From contig JACGCM010002535.1 of assembly GCA_014058105.1 (NCBI GenBank), positions 3,968,001 to 4,032,000 on the forward strand: DNA of 64,000 bases, in the 5' to 3' direction. The notes under the pieces are model-generated. The model was not told where the DNA came from, did not search any database, and saw nothing but the letters and a program-made list of their open reading frames with translations. The position numbers were made by a program, and so were the translations under genes. The stretch comes from Kingdonia uniflora. Its lineage: Eukaryota; Streptophyta; Magnoliopsida; Ranunculales; Circaeasteraceae. Shown piece by piece: positions 43,430 to 53,963 of the stretch (positions are counted from its first letter, which is position 1; each line of letters begins with the position of its first letter).

Positions 43430-45342
43430 ATTGTCTAAAGATGGTTCCAGTGAGATTGTTAAAATTGAAATAGTTTTTAATGTTATGACAGTGGGTGCTG
43501 TCATGTGGGCAGAATGGGCATCCCGGCTTGTCTCTTACTGGGTTAGGCACTCGGTAATCCTTGTCATTTTTCATCAGCTGGAATAATTCTATACAAGTGA
43601 TCGTGAGAGCACTTATCTTTTCCTGAGGTAACCAATTCCCTCGTCGTCCACCATATTGGCTGTACTGGCGACGTAGCTCAACTTATCTTTCTGTATGGAC
43701 AGGTTCTGGTGCTGGGGGTTTGGGTTATGGTCAATCATGTTACAGAGGAACTTGTACCTCATATTTTGGATATAAGGGTGGTTGTGCATTTGTAGCTATG
43801 AGAGTGTGTGCCTACAATTTTTTATCTCTTTCGACTCTGTCGTACTTGTTGGCTTTAGCGAATAGGTATGCCAGTGTCTTAGGTCATTTTTTGTGAAGTG
43901 ATTTTCGTAAGTTGCCTGGTAAACATACGTTTGCTAAGGTTAACATGACCGTTACGTCGTCTAGCTTGACGATGGCTAAAGATACTTCATTGAATTGATT
44001 GAGAAGTTGCTGATCATCTCTCCAGGATTTTACCCCATAATAAAAAGTGAATCGATGATCTTCTAGTTAATTAGGTTATGGACATATTTCTCGATGAAGA
44101 AAATCTGTAGCTGCGTGGAGTTGGCGACAGAGTTGTCTTCGAGAGTTTGAAACCATGTCAGCGCGGGACTTTCAAGGCAAGAGGGGAAAAACTTTTACTT
44201 TATTTTGTCGCTTACGTTATGGATGCTCATCATGTATTCGAATTTGATGCAATGTTGTTCTGGGTCATTTAACCCATTAAATATGGGGATTTTGTTGTTT
44301 GGCAATGTCTATTGTTACTTGTAGAAGTTGATGACATCCTTAAATGGGTTTCCTCAAACCTTGCAGATCGATTGTGCATATAAGGCGACTAAAGCATCCT
44401 CTGGGGCATGGGGCAAACTTCTGATAAGGTTGTGTAATTCTTCGGGTGTCATGCTAGCTAGCGTCTCTCCTCCTTTACCGCTACCTCGTTGAATCGCATT
44501 TGTAGAATTATCTCAGACCTGAACGAGGGGTAAGTAGAGGGGTTGCACCAGAGAAGCGAAAGTTGGAACACTGCCCTACTATTTGAAGAATGACTGTGGT
44601 GGGCCGTAGTAAAGTGGTGGGGGTCGTGAGGTGGCTGAATGCGCTAGGCTGTTTGGGCCTGCAGATGGTAGTGGACCATAGTAATGAGGCTGTGGTGCGA
44701 ACCTGTCGTAGTGGCCCACAGGTGGGGGAGGGCCTGGGCCTTAAAATTGTGGCTGGTTCAGACCATAGATAGGTTTAGAATACAGGTAGTCTGAGTTCTT
44801 AGGCTGAGGTGGGTCGTACATTGGTCCCAACAAATGTTTTGGTCGGAACTAAATTATTTGAGGCTATGGTAGCCTAAAAATTTGGAATGCTGGTGGTGGT
44901 TCGCTGTGGCATTGTAGATTGAGTACTCCTGATGGTCTGAATGATGGTGTTATGGGTCCTTCGGGGATTTAATTCACTGATTGTGGTGGAGGCTATCGTC
45001 AACTTTGAGGTGGGGGTATTGATACCTATTGTCGTCCATCGGTCCTTAGTTGGAAGTGGCCACGCTCAATGCCTAGAGGGGCCTCCTCGGTGGGTGATAT
45101 GCTTTACCGGCAGCGGTTATCGATTATCGTTGTATCGCAACTTCAGTGCCTGTTGGACGAGGGTGCCCGATTGCTGAAGCTTTCCAATTCTGTTTCGGCG
45201 CGGCGGTGGTAACGGCTAGTCAATCGACAGCAAAGTTGGTCCTGGAGCCTCTATACTATATCGTGTGCTTGCCACAACACGTCTGGTCTGGTGGTGCTTC
45301 TGGTTTGAAATACCATTGCTGTCAGTTCGTGGTCATGAATGT
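43430..45342 (-). pseudogene. gag of element B
   Basis: On the minus strand the capsid core includes PEELHNLIRSLPHAPEDALV, IPIFNGLNDPEQHCIKFEYM, ESPALTWFQTLEDNSVANST and LQIFFIEKYVHN (44330-44060), the Retrotrans_gag pattern. Further down a zinc-knuckle-like CPFCPHDSTHCHNI occurs near 43500-43535, as expected at the Gag C-terminus. A putative start ATG lies at about 45338, just inside the primer site. Many stops interrupt the N-terminal half, which is rich in Pro, Gln and Tyr. The plus-strand frames at 44590-45346 are shadows. Confidence 0.75.
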
Positions 45343-45344
45343 TT

Positions 45345-45362
45345 GAGCATAGGCGGCGCCAC
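45345..45362 (-). other. Primer-binding site of element B
   Basis: On the minus strand GTGGCGCCGCCTATGC follows the 5' LTR directly. TGGCGCCG matches the first bases of the usual plant gypsy primer site. Confidence 0.75.
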
Positions 45363-45738
45363 TGTAGTCCCCAATGTTCTTGAGAGTACTAGATTTTGGG
45401 TTGATTGGATTTGACTAGATGATTGAGGATTGATGTCCTGCGGCCTTCTTGGTAGTGCACCACGTCATATCCAAGAGTTTCCTTCCGTTAGGCTTCTGCA
45501 ATAGATTTTTTAATAGGGGAGAAGAAGGTTTATTCAATGAGACCTATGTCCTCAATTTATAGGCTTCATCCCAATAGGACTCTTTGCCCTAGACAGGTGT
45601 TATTCCCTTTATACCCCCACGATATTCTCGGGGGCTGTCCTCTAAGGCGAGCTCCTTAAGTGGGTCGCTCATATGTCACTCGTAGTGGCACGCTAGTAGT
45701 TGCGCTTTATCGCAGCCTTGATGAAGCGTGTTCCAACA
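45363..45738 (-). repeat. 5' LTR of element B
   Basis: A 376-bp LTR from TGTAGTCCCC to TTCCAACA, uninterrupted, matching the outer parts of 17841-18854. It is short compared with the LTRs of C, D and E. Confidence 0.88.
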
Positions 45739-46753
45739 AAAGAGAGATATATATATTGGTACTAGGTATCGAATAAAAAAAAGCAAAATTAGTTGGATGT
45801 GTATCGCAAATTAATTTTATTGCTATTGTTTGTTCATTTTATTTAGAGGTTTTAAATCATTGAAGCAAAGATAAAGGAGCTAAGTCACGAAAGGATATGG
45901 CAAATTTCTTGAAATATATTATCTTTGTACTCTAGTTTTTCTTACTTTAAATATGGAGTGAGCTAATTAACTAACAAATACACTTAGTGGGGTGAGCTTA
46001 AACTAGGGAGAGCTAATTAAACTTGGGGTGTATTTAAAATTTCTCTATATGTTTTTGTTTCTTATATTAGTAAATTCTTTTACAGTTTCTTAACTATTTT
46101 TGGTTGTTTTACAATGATGCTCCTATTATTAAAGATGTTAGCAGAAAACAAATATTTATAAGTGGATGCAAAATTAAAATTAAGCACGCGTTGCACCGTC
46201 TCCCGCTTCGGCGGCACAATCAAAGACAAAGATGCTTAAAAAGTGATTGTCACTATTCTTATCATCTTATCAATATTTTTGTAGTTTGTGAAATGTTAAT
46301 TGTGTGGTTAGTAAGGTATTTAAAGCTTTATGTTGGATCACTTTATAAATAGATTTTCTATAGTATTTATAATTTCTTTTCCAACAAGCACTAATATATT
46401 TCGTGGTATTGCAAAAATAGTCCTTGAATTTTACCTTCCCGAAAATATTTTTTTTGCTAGGAAGGAGGCATTATGTTAAACAATAAGCAAGGCGTATCTA
46501 ATATTATTGTTATTACTGATCTCACCTAAATACTAATTTAGGTTGAGTTAATCCAAATTATAAATATATAGGCTACTCTCCAATGAGAACTACATGAACA
46601 TATAAACAACAATAGTGGTCAAGCCCCAGGAAATGTACTTTTTTTAGTTTTCATTACATTTTCTTCCCCATAGTGAATACATGATAAACAACAACGCCAA
46701 TAATAATACAAGAAAATTATTGCCCAAAAAATCATATAATGAATGATGATGTC
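45739..46753. other. Non-element sequence between B and E
   Basis: The right flank of element B. It contains an AT-rich stretch, a short motif GGGGTGTATTTAAAATT (46023) found inverted at 17434-17465, and no supported exon. The frame at 46104-46352 has no recognisable content. Confidence 0.45.
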
Positions 46754-47455
46754 TGTAAGGGTCAAGTTTCGTGGGAGGGGAAACTGGCTCTTACACCATA
46801 AGGTTTATCTTCAACTAGAGGCTTAAGCAAGTATATAAGGCAATAATAGACTATATTACTGAACTAACACACTTACATGGAGTCTAAGAATTGGTTTCTC
46901 CATGATCTCTAGTGAGGATTTGAATGATTGATGATATATATTGAGTTAGATGAAAGATCGAGTAAGAAGTAGGTTATAGGGTGCTCGAAGGTAATCTTGT
47001 TGGGGGATTTAGAGAGAGTTTTTCTAACACCTTCATAGTATCCCCCCATTCTAATTTATAGGAGATAGAAAAGGGGTAAATCAGCATGGGAGGTCAGATT
47101 ACATATATATATCCTTTGGGACAGCTATTCTGTATGTTGAGTCGATTCTGACACTATAGTTCTCTGACGGCTAGTTTCACTATTCTCTCTGGTGAGTTGG
47201 CTATCAGGAATGTATGCCTTCGACCATGTATCACTATGGTCAAAGTTTTCTCTAGGGATGAGTTTTGGTACTGACTGTTTGTCTAGGGCTTCCACCACAC
47301 AGTTAGTTTTGATTATGCCTTCGAGTGTCCGATTAATCTCGGGAGGCTTCGTGGAATCCGTTGCTAGTCTTGTTGGGCTTCAAGTCTCTAGGTAGGCTTC
47401 AATGTGGCCCTCGAGTATTTGACTGGTGCTGGAAGGCTGCGAGTAGGCTACTACA
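46754..47455 (-). repeat. 3' LTR of element E
   Basis: It runs from TGTAAGGGTC to GTAGGCTACTACA with TG/CA ends. TTGGGCTTCAAGTCTCTAGG and the terminus are shared with 1955-2170, and the reverse complement starts the solo LTR at 6391. Confidence 0.9.
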
Positions 47456-47470
47456 TTCGCCCCCTCTCGG
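47456..47470 (-). other. Polypurine tract of element E
   Basis: CCGAGAGGGGGCGAA on the minus strand abuts the 3' LTR. It fixes the orientation of E as minus. Confidence 0.8.
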
Positions 47471-47628
47471 CAGGGGCCTTAGAAATTGTTGTAGATGGTG
47501 CGTATTGAGGAACACTGTTGGGCATGAGAAGTTGTTAAAAATTTAACTAATGTGAATGTAGGTATTTCCGAGGAGTGTAATTAAGGTAATTGTTGATTAA
47601 GGAGGTAATAAACGCCCTTTAATTAAGG

Positions 47629-47640
47629 TATAAATAGGGG
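47629..47640 (+). promoter_or_regulatory. Antisense TATA box of element E
   Basis: TATAAATAGGGG lies about 135 bp before the first open antisense frame and 174 bp inside the LTR boundary, at the same relative place as in A, C and D. Confidence 0.55.
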
Positions 47641-47767
47641 CTGTTATGGGGAAAAATTAAACATTGTTCATCTTCTTGTTCTTTAGTAAGCATAATAAGG
47701 GAAACTACTCCAAATAGTCATTACCAGAAGAGAATGGAGGAGAAGGAATGGTCATATTCAGGAGAAG

Positions 47768-48022
47768 GTGATGGCTCTGAAGCAAAAAAAAAATGGGGAT
47801 CAGGGCTTGGATGTTTCGCTGCCTGACCTTGTGGAGCTGGAGTCGGGGGAGGAGATCTTTGGGCATCCAAATGTGCACTGGTGGAGAGTAATGCAATGGT
47901 TGGTCCCGCATGTGAGTAATCGGTATCTTTTGCTAAAGAGCCTAGCGGAAGAGCATGTGGAGGCTGAAGACATAGCTAAGGTTAAGGCGGGGCTATGTAA
48001 GAACTGCCCCATTTGTAAATAG
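47768..48022 (+). CDS. Antisense unit 1 of element E
   Basis: An intact 84-codon frame begins MMALKQKKNGDQGLDVSLPD, continues with an acidic ELESGEEIFGHPN, a Trp-rich VHWWRVMQWLVPHVSNRYLL and LKSLAEEHVEAEDIAKVKAG, and ends in a Cys pair, LCKNCPICK. The position after the TATA box and the basic-acidic-aromatic order parallel unit 1 in C (23099) and D (50329), though direct similarity is limited. No named domain was recognised. The C-x-x-C-x-x-C ending could be a partial metal site. Confidence 0.5.
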   Translation: MMALKQKKNGDQGLDVSLPDLVELESGEEIFGHPNVHWWRVMQWLVPHVSNRYLLLKSLAEEHVEAEDIAKVKAGLCKNCPICK

Positions 48023-48800
48023 GGGGGTCATCAGTATGGTGGTGGGTATATAGAGGGGGTTGTTATTGTTGTTATTTCTGCTGTTTCCCTTTCTTCTTGT
48101 TGATTTTGATTATGTATGCCTGCGTATTTGATTTGAATGAAAAAATGATGTGTTTGTCGAAGTATGGTAGTATAACAGTTATATGTAATGTAGACGATAA
48201 TCATGTAGGCGCGTTTAATGGTCAAACTTTGGACTTGGGTAATGAAAACGAGTAAAAGTGGTAATAAAATTTGATTCAATCATAGAACGAATAGTATTAG
48301 CCGAAGGTTCAACAGCTAATGTATATGTACGTTCGATTATGGTTGAATGTAGATGATGGTTCAAAAACGAATGTATAAGATGGATCAAAGACGAATATAT
48401 GGGAGGTTTCGACTGCCAAAAGCTAACAGCCAAAATTGTAGAAATGTTAGAGGTGATACTATTCATGGGGCAGTGTGCCTTTGCAGGCTATCATTATGCT
48501 TCTACGGGTATGGGAAAGAGGTGGAGGTGACACCTGGGTTTGAGTTGACAACTTTGGATAGTGTGTTAGAAGGTTTGAGAGGGATAAAAAAAATCTTGTC
48601 TGGTGTAAGTGTGTGATGCGCACATGAGTTCAAGTAGGGGCAAACTTGGAAAAATACGTAATTCCCAAAAATAAGGGGGGAGTGGAGGAATGGAATTGAT
48701 GGTGAGTGGGGAAAATCGAGGCAGCTTATTTTCCTTGGGTAGTATTTAAAGAGGTGAGATAGAGAGAGATTCACTGTTCCAATCAAACATAAAGAGAAAA
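48023..48800 (+). other. Spacer between antisense units 1 and 2 of element E
   Basis: This contains an 87-codon frame (48353-48616) of uncertain meaning (GFELTTLDSVLEGLRGIKKI). A possible second promoter TATTTAAAG lies near 48746, followed by a GA-rich leader. By analogy with C and D, this is the gap before unit 2. Confidence 0.35.
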
Positions 48801-48809
48801 ATAAGGAAG

Positions 48810-49366
48810 AGAGGATAACATATACCATTATTGCGGTTGAACTTGCTAGAGAGGAGGAAAGAAGCCCAATTATTATTGATATATCTGATCTACTGAAACA
48901 GGTATGCCTTCTGAAATGTTGGTAAAGATAGCTCATTCTTTGCGCTGTTGTTTCTCCTTTTGTTGTTAGTTTTGTTTTGATTTGTTTTTTCTATACAGTG
49001 GGGGTAAGCTTTTGTTGTCCGCCGGCAACGGCGTGTCTGAAGGAGGGGGCAATAGACGTGGCTGGAAGTCCGACAAAGTGATAAATTTGAAGGGGTGAGG
49101 AAGTAATTGAATATTCGGTCGTAGGACGGTAGATTAGTGAGGGTAGATATTATTTAATCAAACCTTGATACTCGAATACATCAAGCTAATATTGATCATC
49201 TTCTTCTGTAGGGTAAAATGCGTACTCGTCAAGGTTCAAGGATGAGGCTGGTAGATGAGGATGAGGAAGAAGTAAACAAACTATGTATATCTGGCCGGGG
49301 TCGAGGGAGTAAGAACAGTGACGTGGATGTATTAGAAATTGCCACAGATATCTCGTTGGCTGTAGT
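48810..49366 (+). pseudogene. Antisense unit 2 of element E, first exons, cut by element D
   Basis: A first exon-like frame ends IIDISDLLKQ with a CAG|GTATGC donor at about 48900. After a T-rich gap, an exon starts after GTAG near 49213 with MRTRQGSRMRLVDEDEEEVN, LCISGRGRGSKNSDVDV and IATDISLAVV, where the D LTR begins. The second exon matches the start of the remnant at 3162-3060, which continues into the Transposase_28-like block, so E originally encoded the same long protein. The frame is open up to the break. Confidence 0.6.
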
Positions 49367-49987
49367 TGTAAAGGCCTAATTCCGTAAGCTCGAAGTGGCT
49401 TGAAATTAGCTCTTACACCTATTTTCCTGCGAAAAAAATCTTATAGAAATCGATAAATGACATAGGTATTTTAGTGTGGAAAACCTATGAATAAGTTAAA
49501 AAAACCATGACCTCGGGCTGAAGATTTTTATAATAGTAACGTTTATTGGTTGAAGCTGATATCTTATTGCAAGTGATATCTTGACTTAGAAATGCTTGAT
49601 CTTGCGAATAAGAAGTTAGAAGTTTTGAGAATCTATAAAATATAACTTTCTTGGTGATTTCTCATGTAATTTTTTGGTCCCTGTCTCTTTAGGAACTTCT
49701 TCATTATATAGGCCTTCTCTCTACAGTTCTTCATCGTGTTGAAGCACATTTTCTAAACAATGTGGTTAGTGGCGGTTGACTGAGTAACTGTTGAGTTCAT
49801 GAGAGACAGGTGGCTTTGACTTGTTTAAGTTTTTTGATTTGAGCTCAACCCACGTCTTTCATCAGTTTGTAGAGTTGGTCGTAATGTTGACTGGAATAGT
49901 CATGTAGAGAATGTGTAGATTTGACATGGAGGCAGTTTGAACTGAAAATAGCTCGATTTAGATAATATCGGGGGTTAGGACCCTACA
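49367..49987 (-). repeat. 3' LTR of element D
   Basis: 621 bp from TGTAAAGGCCTAATTCC to TAGGACCCTACA. It aligns throughout with the C LTRs and shares their terminal inverted repeat. The adjoining internal sequence, AAGGTGAAAAT on the minus strand, is a weak polypurine tract. Confidence 0.93.
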
Positions 49988-50251
49988 ATTTTCACCTTGC
50001 AACCGATGTCACGAGTGGCTTTGGTTGAGAAATAATTTTTGGGTATACAGGTATTCGGGTTAGGAATTTGAATAATGAAGGAAGTAATGATGGTGTTTGA
50101 CTGCATGGAAACTGCGCATGTTATGGGGAGATGTACGTGTATTGAATGTTTGATAGGACTATTGATGTGCGTGACGGTCAGGGTTAGAAAAGTTTCATTT
50201 GTATTGAATGATGGCGCTTCAGAAAACATTCTTGCACAATAAATGTAGGGT

Positions 50252-50262
50252 TATATAAATAG
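50252..50262 (+). promoter_or_regulatory. TATA box of antisense unit 1, element D
   Basis: TATATAAATAG lies 77 bp before ATG 50329, conserved with C (78 bp). Confidence 0.6.
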
Positions 50263-50328
50263 TACTTATACCGAGGTTTGTGGCAAAGTATGTTTGTTTT
50301 GCTATAATATTATCTAAAATTGCTAAAG

Positions 50329-50550
50329 ATGGTAAAGACCCGTAGAATGGTTCTTGAGGAGAGAATTGCTTCTGAAATACAGAGGTTGAAGTTAAAGTAT
50401 TTCGGGGATCAGCCCTTAGAGAATCCCACTCCTGTATCTATTCCTCTGACGTATCAAGGAATGTCAGAAAAAGAAGCGGCAGAAGCTGAGGAGGAGTTTT
50501 ACAGCAGATGGAGGTTTTACCACATTATCTTAACACTTGAGCAACATTAA
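50329..50550 (+). pseudogene. Antisense unit 1 of element D (aORF-1)
   Basis: It begins MVKTRRMVLEERIASEIQRL and follows the protein of C block by block (FGDQPLENPTPVSIPLTYQG, EAEEEFYSRWRFYHIILT). A stop at 50548 replaces the residue after EQH. Beyond it the frame continues with VCLRILTEDKIGETYA, then a TTTTCAG acceptor-like site near 50660 and a Gly-rich segment shared with C (23450-23640). The Arg/Lys-rich start followed by an acidic middle is retained in both copies. Function unknown. Confidence 0.6.
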
Positions 50551-52957
50551 GTTTGTCTCCGCATTCTTACGGAAGACAAAATTGGAGAGACGTATGCAAG
50601 GATAGGCGTGACTGCGGGGTAGTTGCGTTGATGTCTTGCGCTCGAATAGATTTTATTTTCAGGCCCTCTTCATCTCTACCATACTCTATATTATAGGAGA
50701 GGCGGTGATGGTAGTGGAGGAGGAAGACGGAGAATGGAAGTCTGCTTCTGTACTTCCATCGCTACTTTGTGTTGAGAAGACCTTCAGTTTGAAGAGTTGG
50801 TTCCAGCACTGAGTCTCCTGCTTTCATAGTTTCCATTTGAAGATCGACTAGACTTTGACAAAACTCATGGGAGGGAGGATACTCGTTGTTTTTAATGTCT
50901 GCTTTGCATCAAGGTGAAAATTTACTAAAGTAGAATGAACTGAAGGATTTAATATTTTGGAGTGCCTAAAAGACTCGTTAGCTGTAAAAGTACTTGAAAA
51001 ACTTATTATCTGAAAAATGCCTGATATTGAGTACTGGAAAGACTTGGTATCTATAAAGTAACTGATGTTGAGTACTTAAAAGACTTGATATCTTTAAAAG
51101 CACTTGTAATTTATTTCGAGATGAATAAAATTTTGTTATCCAAACTCTGTATTGATATATAATAGAATAACTCCAGAAATTGAGCTGTATGTTCTGAAGA
51201 CTTTTGAATATTGTATGAAATGAAATATATGAGATTAGAAAGTATATTTTTTTGTTATAATCGAACTGTAGAAATTTGCTTGTAAAGTAAAAATATTTAT
51301 GTAAGTGTCAAATATAATTTGACTTTTGTGCTAAAATTGTGGGAGAGAGAAAAGTGTACAAGATTCTGAATGAAGAATCAATCTCAGAGAGGTCATTTTA
51401 GACTATTAGATTTGGAAAGAATAAGCTTGATTTAGAATATGAGGAAATGACTGAGGTCGATAGGAAGAGATATGTTTAAATAACTTTCCTCGAGATATTA
51501 AGGTTTCTGTTACGAGATAATAGGATTATATCACGACTTGAGGGGGATTGGCTGTAAAAATGTTTAAATAAGGGGGGAATAAATTCAAAGTAAGGGGAAG
51601 GAAATAAGAATGGTTTGGACACGATCTGAGAGAATTTTTTATGCCGCTGAGTGGCGGATGGCGATAAAATAGCCGAAGTACAAGAGCGAATTTTTGGATT
51701 GTTGGATTATGACGCTAAGTTGCTAGTGAGGAAGGTGCAACTAGAAGATTTATATGGGATTGGGAGGGAACGCGAGTATGAACGTCGTTTTAATGAAGAG
51801 ATATTCCGAGAAATTGTTTTGGACCCTGCAGCTCAAAAAATTTATGTGGGAGAGCTTGTTGTAGATGAGATCGAATTGGAAGATGTGAGGATTACTGGAG
51901 GATACTTGATCGGATGTGGTTCCCCAAGTAATCAAGGTTACTTTAGGTGTAATTATATGTGAAGTAAAAGAAAGAAATGAAAAGAATGCAAATAGGAGTA
52001 GAATGCATGTATGTAATCATATGAGTTTGAATAATTTCAAAGAAGTGGAATGAGAATAAATGTTAAATAGATCCTCTTTAATTGCGAATGCTGTTTGTGA
52101 CTATTGTGAAAAACGAGTTTGAAAATATTTCTAAAATTTTGTTATGAGAGCTTCGAAAAGGATGTCATTGCTACTATAAGTGGAAGAAGCAAGCATAGAA
52201 AAAGTAGAGAGCTTCTTATTTTATCCCTTGTATAAAAGCTATGAAAACTTGATTGCGTGTAAGCATGAGTCATCATGAGTGTGGTTAGGTCAAATGGAGA
52301 TTTGGAAAAGAGAAATAAAAATATATTAAAATATAAACCAAAGGGTCATGATGGGAAAGCGTTTTCACCGAAAAGGTGCAAGACGTCTGGCATGGATAGT
52401 GGAAGGGATGCCTCGGTTCAAAAACCGAGTACGGCTCGTATGAGGCCTAATAACTGCCAATAGTTAGAGATAGAAAATATAAATACTGCTTCATCTTCGC
52501 CATTCAAACGTTTCTCAACTTCTAAAAATATGAAAAGCAGTGAGAAAGGAAGAAAGAAGAAAGGCAAAAATAATAGAAAAACTTGTGAGGAGTTAATCGA
52601 AAGTAATCAACAGTCAAAGTGTGAGAGAATTGATGAGCCTGAGTCACGAAGGTGGTTATATAGCAGCGCTGTGCGGGAAGGATTTGGCACTACCTCGGAT
52701 TCGCATTCTGAAATAGAAGGTTTGTAGAGGATTTGTGTTATACGTATGTGTTTTTTGAAGATCATACTCTGAATTTAGGCAAATCTAGAAATTATAATTT
52801 ATAGTATTCTATGAAAACCAGTGTGGTATAAGATGCATGAAAGATATTTGTATACGAATGATGCATATGTAAAAGATAATGATAGATACATGGACTTGCA
52901 TGTAGGTTGATCATGAGGAGAGTTCATGTAGAATAAAAATCCTTTTTTGTAGTTGAT

Positions 52958-53715
52958 ATGGTGAGTTCCCTTGTAAATGAGGCATGGACCTCTGGTCGGC
53001 CGGCTGAGTCTGAGATTGAAATGTTTGAAAGTGAGGAAGAAATAGGTTTTAATCAATTTCCAGATTTCCCTAGAAGATTGGTATCCCATCCTCCTCGCTC
53101 GGATGTATTCAAAAAAATTTGCAAAGCCAAGGCATCTGTTGAAGGTAGATGGGGTAATTGTATAGAATATGCGGGTAAGTAATTTAGGGGTTGTACTGTA
53201 ACAACGGGAGAGGAATATTTTTATTTGTTGGCTGATCTAGCGAAGGAGAAAAAGGATAGGAGTATAGGCAAATCGATCTCTTTGGAGTATTTCGATGAGA
53301 ATGTTCAGAGTGAACTTTTAGATGGTTTTTTATGTTACCTGTCTTAGTTGGAGTACGGGTTGAGTCTTCCTCTAAGCAATCTGGCAAAAGGGATTATGAA
53401 TCTCATCAGGACATGTTTCGTTCAGATGAACTGGAACATGTAAGAGGTGATAAGCATTTGTGAATCTTTAAATACACAGTGGGTAGGAGATGGGAGAAGG
53501 AGGAGGATATCCTCTGAGGATGTTTTGCATTTTTATGAGGTAAAAATCAATTATGCAAGTAGAGGGGCATATTTCTTTACGAGCTCGGCTCGACCTCACT
53601 TCTTCGATCTGAACTCAGCAGGTCGACCATAGAATGATAATGTGATATGGGTGAAGGGTGATTGCCTTCAGAAAGATGATGAAGAACCCATGGAACTTCT
53701 ATTTAGGACTATAAA
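52958..53715 (+). other. Transposase_28-like domain in the antisense gene of D
   Basis: It carries FPRRLVSHPPRSDVFKKI, a LEYGLSLPLSNLAKGIMNL-type helix with a stop before it, RRISSEDVLHFYEVKINYAS, GAYFFTSSARPHFFDLNSAG and VIWVKGDCLQKDDEEPMELL. Conservation with C (25622-26404) is high in these blocks. An in-frame TAA at 53441 is shared with C. Confidence 0.6.
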
Positions 53716-53963
53716 ATAAAGTTAGTATAACCATGTATAATGTATGAGATTGATAGTTGAAATTGTATGATGCTCTTCTGATGATAATGTTTTTGTGAAT
53801 GACAGCTCCCAAATCTCAGGCGGTGAGGAAAGAGTCATTGTTGGATATAGTTGCTCAAGAAGAGATAAAGCTCGAGGTTGTATTGGAAGAACTTGGCATT
53901 AGCAGGAAGAAGCGTGTTAACAGTCGGGCCAAAAAAGTTTAAAAATCTCAGTCGACAAGGCTA

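Larger units (their letters stand above)
17841..45738 (-). mobile_element. Element B: Tat-lineage Ty3/gypsy retrotransposon, host of element C
   Basis: LTRs at 17841-18854 and 45363-45738 bound a minus-strand gag, protease, RT, RNase H, second RNase H and integrase (45346 down to 39848), then tandem arrays and a plus-strand antisense gene. Flanking pentamers AGAGA (17836-17840) and AAAGA (45739-45743) match at 4 of 5. Element C plus its duplication (14,336 bp) lies in the antisense gene and a 571-bp insertion lies in the 3' LTR. Without these B is about 13 kb. Its LTR family is distinct from those of A, C/D and E. Confidence 0.88.
46754..49366 (-). mobile_element. Element E: 3' end of a third Tat-type family, interrupted by D
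   Basis: It consists of a 702-bp 3' LTR, a polypurine tract and the 5' part of a plus-strand antisense gene. Element D then begins at 49367. No gag or pol of E is visible, so the rest must lie beyond D and the LINE, outside the window, or be lost. The flanking pentamer on the left is ATGTC. The same LTR family supplies the fragments at 1955-2170 and 6391-7031. Confidence 0.8.

Noticed and set aside
44590..45346. Several plus-strand frames of 60-78 codons
   Set aside because: They are complementary to the Pro/Gln/Tyr-rich gag N-terminus of element B and have no conserved content.
49010..49035. CCGGCAACGGCG, similar to the 3' end of plant tRNA-Asp
   Set aside because: No cloverleaf arms upstream. 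A short match only.
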